Positions 1 to 7,201 of a stretch of DNA of 16,498 nucleotides are shown one piece after another. The stretch is from Rhodoferax sp. (GTDB lineage: Bacteria; Pseudomonadota; Gammaproteobacteria; Burkholderiales; Burkholderiaceae_C), in the NCBI GenBank assembly GCA_028292305.1, contig JAQGMQ010000649.1, forward strand, positions 1-16,498, in the 5' to 3' direction. The position numbers and the translations under genes were made by a program. The first letter of the stretch is position 1, and every line of letters starts with the position of its first letter. The notes beneath the pieces are model-generated. The model saw nothing but the letters and a program-made list of their open reading frames with translations, had not been told where the DNA came from and ran no database searches.

Positions 1-182
1 CCGCGCCACAACCCGCCCCCCACCCGGCAGCAGAACCAGCCGCCAAGGCCGCGTCCGCCGTTGCCAGCTCGGAGGAACGGGCTTCCGCGGCGTCGGCCGC
101 CCGCGCCAAACCGCCGGCCATCGCCCAGGCGCCGCGACAGCCCGTGCCGGCTGGCGGAGACGACGACTGGACCAGTTTTTAA
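1..182 (+). CDS. Methyl-accepting chemotaxis protein, C-terminal end only (partial)
   Basis: The open frame enters from the left edge (first full codon at base 3) and ends at TAA 180-182, giving 59 visible residues. They form an Ala/Pro-rich, low-complexity linker that ends in acidic residues and the final residues DDDWTSF. In chemoreceptors such as E. coli Tsr and Tar, a flexible tail ends in the pentapeptide NWETF, which docks the methyltransferase CheR and the methylesterase CheB. DWTSF fits that pattern (aromatic W and terminal F at the same spacing). The next gene is cheV, which fits a receptor operon. The signalling and sensor domains lie outside the window, so the identity rests on the tail and the context. 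Another protein with a Pro/Ala-rich C-terminus is possible but less likely. Confidence 0.7.
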   Translation, partial: APQPAPHPAAEPAAKAASAVASSEERASAASAARAKPPAIAQAPRQPVPAGGDDDWTSF

Positions 183-244
183 GCCGGCCATGCCGAGCCG
201 GTAGCGGCGCTTTCAAGCCGCCCCGATATTTCTTTCCCCAACGC

Positions 245-272
245 TTGTAAAAAAATAAAACAAGGTTGTAAT
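245..272 (+). promoter_or_regulatory. Candidate sigma-70 promoter for cheV
   Basis: TTGTAA at 245-250 and TGTAAT at 267-272 are separated by 16 bases. They match the -35 consensus at 4 of 6 and the -10 consensus at 5 of 6 positions. The stretch is the most AT-rich part of the 114-base gap. Transcription would start near 279, and a GGAG ribosome site lies at about 287-290, just before ATG 297. No sigma-28 (flagellar) consensus was seen, so cheV could be expressed both from here and from the upstream receptor gene. Confidence 0.4.
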
Positions 273-296
273 CGTGTCCAGTACCTGGAGAACCCC

Positions 297-1271
297 ATGA
301 GCACAGTACAGCAGGAAGTGGACGAACGGACCAACCTGACCAGCAGCAACAAATTCGAGTTGCTGCTGTTCAGGCTCGGCGAGGCCGCCAATTCGTCGCA
401 GCGCGAGCTGTTCGGCATCAACGTCTTCAAGGTGCGCGAGATCATGGTGATGCCCACCGTGACCGCCGTGGCCGGCTCGCCGCCGCACTTGCTGGGCATG
501 ACCAACATCCGCGGCCAGGTGATCCCGGTGATCGACCTGGCTGGCGCCGTCGGTTGCCTGCCCAAGAAGGGCTTGAACATCCTCATGGTCACCGAATACG
601 CGCGCTCGACCCAGGGCTTCGCGGTGGAAGAGGTCGACCAGATCGTGCGCCTGGACTGGAGCCAGGTGTTGTCGGCCGAATCGAGCACGGCCGGCGGCAT
701 GATCACCAGCATCGCGCGGCTCGATGGCGACGTGGACAACACCCGCCTGGCCCAGGTGCTGGATGTGGAGCAGATCCTGCGCAACGTGGTGCCGCCCAAG
801 GGCCCGGACATCGATGCCGAAAGCATCGGCCCCAAGGTCAAGCTGCCGCCGGGCACGGTGATCCTGGCGGCCGACGATTCCGCATTGGCCCGCACGCTGA
901 TCGAACAGGGCCTGCAGGCCATGAGCGCGCCGTTCATCATGACCAAGACCGGCAAGGAAGCCTGGGACCGGCTGGAGAGCATGTCCGACGCGGCCTTGGC
1001 TGAAGGCAAGACCATCCACGACAAGATCGCACTGGTGCTGACCGACCTCGAAATGCCCGAGATGGACGGCTTCACGCTGACGCGCAAGATCAAGCAGGAC
1101 CCGCGCTTCAAGGCGCTGCCTGTGATCATCCATTCCTCGCTGTCCGGCGCGGCCAACGAAGTGCACGTGAGCGGTGTGGGCGCCGACGCGTATGTGGGCA
1201 AGTTCGTGGCCTCGGAACTGGCGTCGACGATCCGCCGCGTGCTGGACGAGCACAAGCTGAAGAAGGGCTGA
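297..1271 (+). CDS. cheV: CheV: CheW-like coupling protein with a receiver domain
   Basis: The 324-residue product fits CheV, a cytoplasmic adaptor linking chemoreceptors to the kinase CheA, whose receiver domain is phosphorylated by CheA and tunes the coupling. Residues about 18-165 form a CheW-type domain, including the typical stretch GMTNIRGQVIPVIDL at 67-81. Residues about 185-320 form a CheY-like receiver. The acidic pocket is D193-D194, the phospho-acceptor is D250 in LTDLEMPEMDG, the Ser/Thr switch position is S280 or S281, and the conserved lysine is K302. All key residues are present, so the receiver should be active. ATG 297 has a GGAG ribosome site about seven bases upstream. The gene follows a chemoreceptor end 114 bases upstream. 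No CheA, CheY, CheR or CheB gene is visible, so it must work with a pathway encoded elsewhere. Confidence 0.95.
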   Translation: MSTVQQEVDERTNLTSSNKFELLLFRLGEAANSSQRELFGINVFKVREIMVMPTVTAVAGSPPHLLGMTNIRGQVIPVIDLAGAVGCLPKKGLNILMVTEYARSTQGFAVEEVDQIVRLDWSQVLSAESSTAGGMITSIARLDGDVDNTRLAQVLDVEQILRNVVPPKGPDIDAESIGPKVKLPPGTVILAADDSALARTLIEQGLQAMSAPFIMTKTGKEAWDRLESMSDAALAEGKTIHDKIALVLTDLEMPEMDGFTLTRKIKQDPRFKALPVIIHSSLSGAANEVHVSGVGADAYVGKFVASELASTIRRVLDEHKLKKG

Positions 1272-1390
1272 AACGTCGGTCGGCCCGCGCGCCGAACGTA
1301 TTTCCCCCGGCCTATTGAGAAGGCCGTCCCGGCCCTCAGTTGAGGTGTGTCGCGGTCCGATTGTCCGGGCCGCCGGCCGAAAGCCTCAAC

Positions 1391-2209
1391 GTGCCCATTC
1401 TCATCACTGTCTTCGCGCTGGCGCTGCTCACGGCCTGGTGGCTTGGCGGCCCCTGGCTCGCCGAACGCCGGCGCCAGCGCATCGGCGCGCAGCCGTTTCC
1501 CGCAGCCTGGCGCCGCATCCTGCGCCGGCGCGTGCCGTTCGTGCAAAACCTGCCGGCCGACCTGCAGCAGCAATTGCGCCGACGCATCCAGATCTTCATC
1601 GCCGAAAAGCCGTTCATCGGCTGTGGCGGCCTGGTGGTGACCGACGAGATGCGCGTCACCATTGCCGCGCAGGCCTGCCTGCTGCTGTTCAACCGGCCCG
1701 CCGGCGCTTATGCCAACCTGCGCCAGATCCTGCTGTATCCGAGCCCGTTCATCGTGAACCGCGTGGCCAGCGGCGGCGGTGGCGTGCTGCGCGACGAACG
1801 GCATGTGTTGTCCGGTGAATCCTGGTCGCAGGGCCAGGTGGTGTTGTCATGGGCGGATGCGCGCGAGGGCGCGGCCGTGCCGGACGACGGGCGCAATGTG
1901 GTGATCCATGAATTCGCCCACCAGCTCGACCAGGAAAACGGCCAGGCCAACGGCGCCCCGGTGCTCGCCCCGGGCCAGAACAGCCAGCGTTGGGCGGCCG
2001 TGCTGGCTGAGGCCTTTGCCCACCTGCAGGCGATGGAACGCCAGGGCCTGCCGTCCTTGCTGAGCCACTACGGCGCCACGAATCCAGCTGAATTCTTCGC
2101 CGTGGCGTCCGAGGTGTTTTTCGAACAGCCTGCGCAGCTGGCCGAGGCCTATCCGGCGCTGTTCCGCGAATTCAGTGCGTTCTACCGCGTCGATCCCATG
2201 AGCTGGTGA
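1391..2209 (+). CDS. mtfA: MtfA-family zinc metallopeptidase, probably membrane-anchored
   Basis: The product belongs to the MtfA (YeeI, peptidase M90) family. In E. coli, MtfA is an aminopeptidase that also binds the glucose repressor Mlc. The zinc site is visible as HEFAH in VIHEFAHQLDQENG (His 173, Glu 174 and His 177 counting from GTG 1391). The likely third ligand is Glu 241 in FFAVASEVFFE. There is no ATG in frame: candidates are TTG 1340, TTG 1361 and GTG 1391. GTG 1391 gives 272 residues, close to the roughly 265 of E. coli MtfA, but the ribosome site is weak for all three. From this start the protein opens with a hydrophobic segment (about residues 1-23, VPILITVFALALLTAWWLGG) followed by a basic cluster. 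That looks like a membrane anchor, which the E. coli protein, as I recall it, lacks. It stands apart from cheV and ends nine bases from the end of the convergent gene. Its substrate is unknown. Confidence 0.88.
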   Translation: MPILITVFALALLTAWWLGGPWLAERRRQRIGAQPFPAAWRRILRRRVPFVQNLPADLQQQLRRRIQIFIAEKPFIGCGGLVVTDEMRVTIAAQACLLLFNRPAGAYANLRQILLYPSPFIVNRVASGGGGVLRDERHVLSGESWSQGQVVLSWADAREGAAVPDDGRNVVIHEFAHQLDQENGQANGAPVLAPGQNSQRWAAVLAEAFAHLQAMERQGLPSLLSHYGATNPAEFFAVASEVFFEQPAQLAEAYPALFREFSAFYRVDPMSW

Positions 2210-2218
2210 GCGTTGCGC

Positions 2219-2641
2219 TCAGGCGTCCAGCCACCACTGCAGCAACAGCAGCGCAATGTAGGGAAACACCACGGTTGGCCGGGTCGCGTTGGCCGCATAT
2301 TCGCCGAGCAGGCCACTCACGCCGGCGCGGCTGGCCAGCCAGTCGCTGTGCAACTGGAACGCGCCGCCGTCGTCGGTCGGGTCGACCTTGAACATGTGTT
2401 CGATGTGCAGCAGCCGCGTGCCCAGCCGCGCCTGGGTGGTGCGCGTCATCGCTTCCTGCACCCACAGGATCAGCGTGATGCAGATCGCCAGCGCAGTGCT
2501 GAACGACAAGGCCACGCCCAGGGCAAACAGGGCCACGGCGCAGAGCTTCACCACCAGCGCGTTGCGTTCGCAGGCTTCATGGTTGTTTTGCAGCGTGGTC
2601 CATTCGTGTCCCTGCGCGGAATATTCGGAGGCAGGCAGCAT
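2219..2641 (-). CDS. Small membrane protein of unknown function
   Basis: The 140-residue product is read from ATG 2641 on the minus strand. A hydrophobic stretch at about residues 29-62 could form a helical hairpin, and a second lies at about 123-138 near the C-terminus. Between them is a soluble stretch rich in charged residues (about 65-120). The acidic or polar N-terminus and this layout resemble uncharacterised membrane proteins I associate with Comamonadaceae, but no named domain is recognised. An in-frame extension upstream reaches 2797 but overlaps the thioesterase gene and has no protein-like character, so ATG 2641 is preferred even though no clear ribosome site precedes it. It is convergent with the mtfA-like gene and lies 58 bases downstream of yciA on the same strand, so it may be transcribed with yciA. 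No function is assigned. Confidence 0.7.
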   Translation of the reverse strand: MLPASEYSAQGHEWTTLQNNHEACERNALVVKLCAVALFALGVALSFSTALAICITLILWVQEAMTRTTQARLGTRLLHIEHMFKVDPTDDGGAFQLHSDWLASRAGVSGLLGEYAANATRPTVVFPYIALLLLQWWLDA

Positions 2642-2699
2642 GGTCGGTGGAGTGCGGATCAAAACCGTCGAGCTTAGCGTCTGCCCGTAAACCCTGGTT

Positions 2700-3155
2700 T
2701 CAAGAGGTTTCGTTGCGGATGGTGGCCGCCGGGGCGTCCACTTCGGCGGCCGGCACCGGCACTTGGCGCGGCTTGCCCTGGTCGTCGATGGCCACATAGG
2801 TCAGCGAAGCCTCGGTCACCTTCATGTATTTGCCCTGGCTGCGAAACCGCTCGGCATACACCTCGACCTTGACGGCGATCGAGGTGCGGCCGATGCGCGT
2901 CAGCGACGCATAGAACGACAAGATGTCGCCCAGCCGCACCGGTTGCTTGAACACGAATTCGTTGACGGCCACGGTGGCCACGCGGCCCTGCGCGTGGCGC
3001 ATCGGAATCACCGAGCCGGCCAGGTCGACCTGGGCCATGACCCAGCCGCCGAAGATGTCGCCGTTGGCATTGCAGTCGGCGGGCATGGGGATCACCTTGA
3101 GTACCAGCTCCATGTTGGTGGGCAAGGCGACGTGGGCGCTTGAATTTGTGGACAT
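2700..3155 (-). CDS. yciA: YciA-type acyl-CoA thioesterase (hotdog fold)
   Basis: The 151-residue product fits YciA, a cytoplasmic hotdog-fold enzyme that hydrolyses acyl-CoA thioesters to free acid and CoA. The family signature NANGDIFGGWVMAQVDLAG lies at residues 29-47, with D44 the likely catalytic acid. The downstream core (FVFKQPVRLGDILSFYA at 68-84, then RTSIAVKVEVYAE) follows the usual hotdog pattern, and total length is normal. ATG 3155 is chosen over an upstream in-frame ATG at 3206 because it has AGGAAG about ten bases before it and gives the usual YciA N-terminus. The gene is divergent from the ABC exporter, with 53 bases between the two starts that must hold both promoters. It could be cotranscribed with the small membrane protein downstream. 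Confidence 0.93.
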   Translation of the reverse strand: MSTNSSAHVALPTNMELVLKVIPMPADCNANGDIFGGWVMAQVDLAGSVIPMRHAQGRVATVAVNEFVFKQPVRLGDILSFYASLTRIGRTSIAVKVEVYAERFRSQGKYMKVTEASLTYVAIDDQGKPRQVPVPAAEVDAPAATIRNETS

Positions 3156-3208
3156 GGGGGACAATCTTCCTGTAGATACATAACAACAACTCCACCGGAT
3201 TTTCACCC

Positions 3209-5104
3209 ATGCGCCGTTCTGGCGAACTAGCTTCCATCTCCCACGTCGCAGCCGCTGGCGCAGCCGCGGTGCCGCCCGCGGACGCCGCCTCCGACTGGCA
3301 CACCCTGCGCCGGCTGTTTCCCTATCTCTGGCAGTACAAGTGGCGCGTGATCGCCGCGCTGAGTTTCATGGTGGGCGCCAAGGTGGCCAACGTGGGCGTG
3401 CCGGTGCTGCTGAAGAACCTGGTCGACGCCATGACCCCGCGTGCCGGCGAGGCGGGCGGTGGCGTGCCTGCGCTGGTGGTGGTGCCGGTGGCGCTGCTGG
3501 TGGCCTATGGCCTGCTGCGCCTGTCGACCTCGCTGTTCACCGAATTGCGCGAGCTGGTGTTCGCCAAGGCCACGGCCGGCGCGTCGCGGCGCATCTCGCT
3601 CGAGGTGTTCCAGCACCTGCACGGGCTGAGCCTGCGTTTTCACCTGGAACGCCAGACCGGCGGCATGTCGCGCGACATCGAACGCGGCACCCGCGCGGTC
3701 AACTCGCTGATCTCGTATTCGCTGTACAGCATCATCCCGACGCTGATCGAAGTCGGGCTGGTGCTGGGCTTTCTGGCCATCAAGTTCGATGCGTGGTTTG
3801 CCTGGATCACGCTGATCGCGCTGGTGTTCTACATCACCTTCACAGTGACGGTGACCGAGTGGCGCACGCAGTTTCGCAAGACCATGAACGACCTCGATTC
3901 CTCGGCCCAGAGCCGCGCCATCGATTCGCTGCTGAACTTCGAGACCGTCAAGTACTTCAACAACGAAAGCTTCGAGGCCGGCCGCTACGACGAAAACCTG
4001 GAGCGTTACCGCCGCGCCGCGGTCAAGAGCCAGACCACGCTGTCGCTGCTCAACACCGGGCAGCAACTGATCATCGCCACCGGCCTGGTGGCCATGCTGT
4101 GGCGCGCCGCGCACGGCGTGTCGGCCGGCACCATGACATTGGGCGACCTGGTCATGGTCAACGCTTTCATGATCCAGCTGTACATCCCGCTCGGCTTTCT
4201 GGGCGTGATCTACCGCGAGATCAAGCAGAGTCTGACCGACCTCGAAAAGATGTTCGCGCTGCTGGAAAGGGAACGCGAGATCGCCGACACGCCTGGCGCC
4301 TTGCCGCTGCGCCTGCCGCACCGCCCCGGCGAGCCGAAGCAGGACGCGGCGCTGCCCGGTCTGGTGCACGAGGTGAGCCATGCCGACGTCAGCTTCGACC
4401 ACGTGTATTTCGCGTATGACCCGGCCAGGCCGATCCTGCGCGACATCAGCTTTCATATTCCAGCCGGCAAGACGGTGGCGGTGGTCGGGCCTTCGGGCTC
4501 GGGCAAGTCCACCCTGGCACGGCTCTTGTACCGCTTCTATGACGTGCAGCAGGGTCAGATCCGCATTGCCGGCCAGGAGATCCGCGCCGTGACGCAGGCC
4601 AGCGTGCGCCAGGCCATCGGCATCGTGCCGCAGGACACCGTGCTGTTCAACGACACGGTGGAATACAACATCGCCTACGGCCGCCCCGGCGCAGGCCGTG
4701 CCGAGGTGGAACAGGCCGCCCGCGCAGCACGCATCCACGATTTCATCAGTGCCACACCGCTGGGCTACAACACCATGGTGGGCGAGCGCGGGCTCAAGTT
4801 GTCGGGCGGCGAGAAACAGCGCGTGGCCATCGCTCGCACGCTGCTCAAAGACCCGCCGATCCTGATCTTCGACGAGGCCACGTCCGCGCTCGATTCCGCC
4901 AACGAACGCGCGATCCAGGCCGAGCTGCAAACCGCCGCCCACAACAAGACCACGCTGGTAATCGCGCACCGTTTGTCCACAGTGGTTGACGCGCACGAGA
5001 TCCTGGTGATGGACGCCGGCCAGATCATCGAGCGCGGCACGCATGCCGAGTTGCTAGCACTGGGGCAGCGGTACGCGGCGATGTGGAACCTGCAGCAGGA
5101 ATAG
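3209..5104 (+). CDS. Atm1/ABCB7-type ABC exporter (fused permease-ATPase half transporter)
   Basis: The 631-residue product is a half transporter expected to work as a homodimer in the inner membrane. A long N-terminal segment (about 1-40) precedes a six-helix exporter domain (about 41-345). A linker (about 355-390) leads to the nucleotide-binding domain. Walker A is GPSGSGKST at 427-435, the Q-loop residue is Q475, the signature is LSGGEKQR at 531-538, Walker B ends in D555-E556, and the switch histidine is H587. All catalytic residues are intact. KYFNNESFEAGRYDENL (about 248-264) and LNTGQQLIIATGL (about 281-293) are typical of the Atm1/HMT1 group. Members export glutathione-linked compounds: mitochondrial Atm1 supports cytosolic iron-sulfur assembly, and bacterial members confer heavy-metal resistance. 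The substrate here cannot be read from sequence. Only a weak ribosome site precedes ATG 3209. It is divergent from yciA. Confidence 0.93.
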   Translation: MRRSGELASISHVAAAGAAAVPPADAASDWHTLRRLFPYLWQYKWRVIAALSFMVGAKVANVGVPVLLKNLVDAMTPRAGEAGGGVPALVVVPVALLVAYGLLRLSTSLFTELRELVFAKATAGASRRISLEVFQHLHGLSLRFHLERQTGGMSRDIERGTRAVNSLISYSLYSIIPTLIEVGLVLGFLAIKFDAWFAWITLIALVFYITFTVTVTEWRTQFRKTMNDLDSSAQSRAIDSLLNFETVKYFNNESFEAGRYDENLERYRRAAVKSQTTLSLLNTGQQLIIATGLVAMLWRAAHGVSAGTMTLGDLVMVNAFMIQLYIPLGFLGVIYREIKQSLTDLEKMFALLEREREIADTPGALPLRLPHRPGEPKQDAALPGLVHEVSHADVSFDHVYFAYDPARPILRDISFHIPAGKTVAVVGPSGSGKSTLARLLYRFYDVQQGQIRIAGQEIRAVTQASVRQAIGIVPQDTVLFNDTVEYNIAYGRPGAGRAEVEQAARAARIHDFISATPLGYNTMVGERGLKLSGGEKQRVAIARTLLKDPPILIFDEATSALDSANERAIQAELQTAAHNKTTLVIAHRLSTVVDAHEILVMDAGQIIERGTHAELLALGQRYAAMWNLQQE

Positions 5105-5117
5105 GCGCGCACTGGGC

Positions 5118-5149
5118 GGGTGCCCGGGAGCTTGGGTGCCTGGGAGGTT
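5118..5149 (+). repeat. Imperfect 16-base tandem repeat
   Basis: GGGTGCCCGGGAGCTT at 5118-5133 is followed directly by GGGTGCCTGGGAGGTT at 5134-5149, with 14 of 16 bases identical. A third GGGT follows at 5150. It lies between the exporter stop and the dispersed repeat at 5167, in a gap with no coding potential that I can see. Confidence 0.6.
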
Positions 5150-5166
5150 GGGTTTGGCAGTTTTCT

Positions 5167-5204
5167 CCCTCCCCTTCCGGGGGAGGGCCGGGGTGGGGGC
5201 TGGC
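5167..5204 (+). repeat. Dispersed palindromic C/G-rich repeat, copy 1
   Basis: A 38-base element reads CCCTCCCCTTCC, then GGGGGAGGG, then CCGGGGTGGGGGCTGGC. Its first half is an inverted repeat (CCCTCCCC pairs with GGGGGAGGG). A nearly identical 39-base copy sits at 16421-16459, differing by one inserted C and one C/T change. Two near-identical copies in separate intergenic gaps, each just after a stop codon, indicate a REP-like dispersed element. Confidence 0.75.
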
Positions 5205-5250
5205 GGGGAGGTGCCAGCAAACCAATTTCACCTGCGCCACAATCCAACGC

Positions 5251-6180
5251 ATGAAACCCAAGCTCCTCGTCCTCATCTACCTCGCCGACCACCACCAGGC
5301 CCTGGTCGGCAGCGAATTCGACTTCATCTACGCGCCCGACGCCGCCAGCCGCGCGAAGCACATTGCCGAAGACGGCGCCGCCGTGCGCGCGGTGTTGACC
5401 AACGGCACCACCGGCCTCACCGCCGCCGAGATCGACGCCATGCCGGCGCTGGGGTTGGCTTGCGCACTCGGCGTCGGTTTCGAGAACATCGACGTCGCCC
5501 ATTGCAAGAGCCGCGGCGTGGCCGTGGCCAATGGCGCGGGCACCAATGACGACTGCGTGGCCGACCATGCCATGGCCTTGCTGCTGGCCGCGGTGCGCAA
5601 CCTGCGCTGGCTCGACCAGCAATGCCGCGCGGGTGTCTGGCGCGACAAGGTGTCGATGCCGCCGAACGTGTCGCACCGGCGCATCGGCATCGTCGGCCTG
5701 GGCGACATCGGCCGCAAGGTGGCCAAGCGCGCTCTCGGGTTCGACATGGAAGTCGGCTACCACGGCCGTACCAAAAAGGACGTGCCGCACACCTACTTCG
5801 CCGATGTGAAGTCGCTGGCCGCCTGGGCCGATTTTCTGGTGGTGGCCACGCCGGGCGGTGCCGCCACCCGCCACATGGTCAACGCCGAGGTGCTGACGGC
5901 GCTGGGCCCGCAGGGCTACCTGGTGAACATCGCGCGCGGCAGCGTGGTCGACACCCAGGCCCTGGCCGACGCGCTGCGCGAAGGCCGCGTGGGTGGTGCC
6001 GGGCTCGACGTGTATGAGAGCGAGCCCAAGCCGCCGGCGGTGCTGATGGGCTTCGACAACGTGGTGCTCACGCCGCACCTCGGCGGCTGGTCGCCCGAAG
6101 CCATGCAGGCGTCGGTGCAGCGCTTCGTGGACAACGCCACGCGGCACTTCGCCGGCCAGGCCATGGTCTCGCCACTCTGA
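5251..6180 (+). CDS. D-isomer-specific 2-hydroxyacid dehydrogenase (probable glyoxylate/hydroxypyruvate reductase)
   Basis: The 309-residue product fits the NAD(P)-dependent 2-hydroxyacid dehydrogenases, which interconvert 2-keto acids and R-2-hydroxy acids. The Rossmann motif GLGDIG is at 149-154. The catalytic set is R229 in NIARGSVVD, E258 in LDVYESEP and H276 in TPHLGG. After the second beta strand of the nucleotide fold comes YHGRTKK (170-176). A basic HGRTK segment there usually marks preference for NADPH over NADH, as in the GhrB/glyoxylate reductase group. Length is normal for the family. ATG 5251 is chosen because upstream frame positions run through the repeat element and are not protein-like. 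No ribosome site precedes it, while CACAAT at 5238-5243 could be a -10 element close to the start. The exact substrate is not readable. It lies alone between the exporter and the LysR regulator. Confidence 0.9.
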   Translation: MKPKLLVLIYLADHHQALVGSEFDFIYAPDAASRAKHIAEDGAAVRAVLTNGTTGLTAAEIDAMPALGLACALGVGFENIDVAHCKSRGVAVANGAGTNDDCVADHAMALLLAAVRNLRWLDQQCRAGVWRDKVSMPPNVSHRRIGIVGLGDIGRKVAKRALGFDMEVGYHGRTKKDVPHTYFADVKSLAAWADFLVVATPGGAATRHMVNAEVLTALGPQGYLVNIARGSVVDTQALADALREGRVGGAGLDVYESEPKPPAVLMGFDNVVLTPHLGGWSPEAMQASVQRFVDNATRHFAGQAMVSPL

Positions 6181-6234
6181 GCGACTCAGGCCCGGTAGGG
6201 CCCGCCAATTGTTCAGCTGGCGCCCAAGCGCCCG

Positions 6235-6240
6235 CATAAT
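6235..6240 (+). promoter_or_regulatory. Candidate -10 element just upstream of the LysR gene
   Basis: CATAAT at 6235-6240 matches the -10 consensus at 5 of 6 positions and ends six bases before ATG 6247. Transcription would then begin at or next to the start codon, suggesting a leaderless or near-leaderless message. No good -35 is visible at 16-18 bases upstream, so support is modest. Confidence 0.35.
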
Positions 6241-6246
6241 CAGGGC

Positions 6247-7179
6247 ATGGAAACCAAGTGGCTTGAAGATTTCGTCAGCCTGGCTGAAACCCGTAGTTTC
6301 AGCCGGTCGGCACAGCTGCGGCACGTCACGCAGCCGGCGTTTTCACGCCGCATTCAGGCGCTTGAGGGCTGGGCCGGCACCGACCTGGTGGACCGCAGCT
6401 CGTATCCCACGCGGCTCACGCCGGCCGGCGAAACGCTGTACGCGCAGTCGCTCGAGATGCTGCAGGCGCTGCAAAGCACGCGCGCCATGTTGCGCGGCCA
6501 CCATTCGGCGGGCCAGGACGTGATCGAGTTCGCCGTGCCGCACACGCTGGCCTTCACGTTCTTTCCGGCCTGGGTTTCCAGCCTGCGTGAAAAGTTCGGC
6601 CCGCTGCGCAGCCGGCTGATTGCGCTCAATGTGCACGACGCCGTGATGCGCCTGGTCGAAGGCAGCTGCGACGTGTTGATCGCCTACCACCACAGCTCGC
6701 TGCCGTTCCAGCTGGCCGCCGACCGTTATGAGATGGTCAGTTTGGGCCAGGAGGTCATCGCGCCTTATGTGCGCGCCGATTCCGATGGCGAGCCGATGTT
6801 CACGCTGCCCGGTCGCCCTGGCCAACTGCTGCCCTACCTGGGTTATGCGCCCGGCGCGTACCTGGGGCAGACGGTCGACATGATCCTCAAGCAATCGACC
6901 ACGCCGATTCACCTGGACCGGGTCTACGAGACCGACATGTCCGAAGGCCTGAAGGCCATGGCACTCGAAGGCCACGGCATTGCGTTCCTGCCCTACAGCG
7001 CCGTCAAGCGCGAGCTGCGTGCCAAGCGGCTGGTGAGCGCGGCGCCGCCGGGCCTGGCCGGTCTGGAGATGGTGCTCGACGTGCGCGCCTACCGCGAAAA
7101 GCCGTCGGGCCATGCCGTGCCCAAGAGCACCGCGCAGGCGCTTTGGGCCTATCTTTCGGCACCAAAAACGGGCAAATAG
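6247..7179 (+). CDS. LysR-type regulator of the HypT/QseD-like group
   Basis: The 310-residue product is a LysR-type transcription factor: an N-terminal winged helix-turn-helix (about 1-60, with FSRSAQLRHVTQPAFSRRIQALE at 18-40) and a C-terminal effector-binding domain (about 90-300). The opening METKWLEDF closely matches the start of E. coli HypT (YjiE, also QseD in pathogenic strains), a regulator activated by hypochlorite through oxidation of three methionines. By my remembered alignment only one of these (M231 in ETDMSEGLK) is kept, and the other two positions hold leucine. It may therefore sense a ligand instead. It lies upstream of and in the same orientation as aspA, 165 bases away, with a hairpin terminator between them. 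It is a plausible, unproven regulator of the aspartate genes, and HypT-like rather than HypT itself. Confidence 0.88.
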   Translation: METKWLEDFVSLAETRSFSRSAQLRHVTQPAFSRRIQALEGWAGTDLVDRSSYPTRLTPAGETLYAQSLEMLQALQSTRAMLRGHHSAGQDVIEFAVPHTLAFTFFPAWVSSLREKFGPLRSRLIALNVHDAVMRLVEGSCDVLIAYHHSSLPFQLAADRYEMVSLGQEVIAPYVRADSDGEPMFTLPGRPGQLLPYLGYAPGAYLGQTVDMILKQSTTPIHLDRVYETDMSEGLKAMALEGHGIAFLPYSAVKRELRAKRLVSAAPPGLAGLEMVLDVRAYREKPSGHAVPKSTAQALWAYLSAPKTGK

Positions 7180-7201
7180 CGACAGCGATTCGGGCCGGTT
7201 T

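Noticed and set aside
204..221. Hairpin GCGGC-GCTTTCAA-GCCGC after the left-edge receptor
   Set aside because: The five-pair stem is short and the following sequence is only mildly T-rich, so a terminator call is not supported.
179..1804. Long minus-strand frame across cheV and the start of the peptidase gene
   Set aside because: Low-complexity Ser/Ala/Arg composition and no motif; the plus strand holds CheV with an intact receiver.
2213..2690. Plus-strand frames over the small membrane protein
   Set aside because: Their products are Arg/Ala/Gln-rich and unstructured; the minus-strand frame has clear membrane segments.
3227..5044. Long open frame on the minus strand opposite the ABC exporter
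   Set aside because: Its product is rich in His, Gln, Asp and Arg with no domain pattern, typical of an antisense frame in GC-rich DNA; the plus-strand exporter carries all ABC motifs.
6188..6201. GGCCC-GGTA-GGGCC hairpin after the dehydrogenase
   Set aside because: Five-pair stem without a T-run; not distinguishable from chance in GC-rich DNA.
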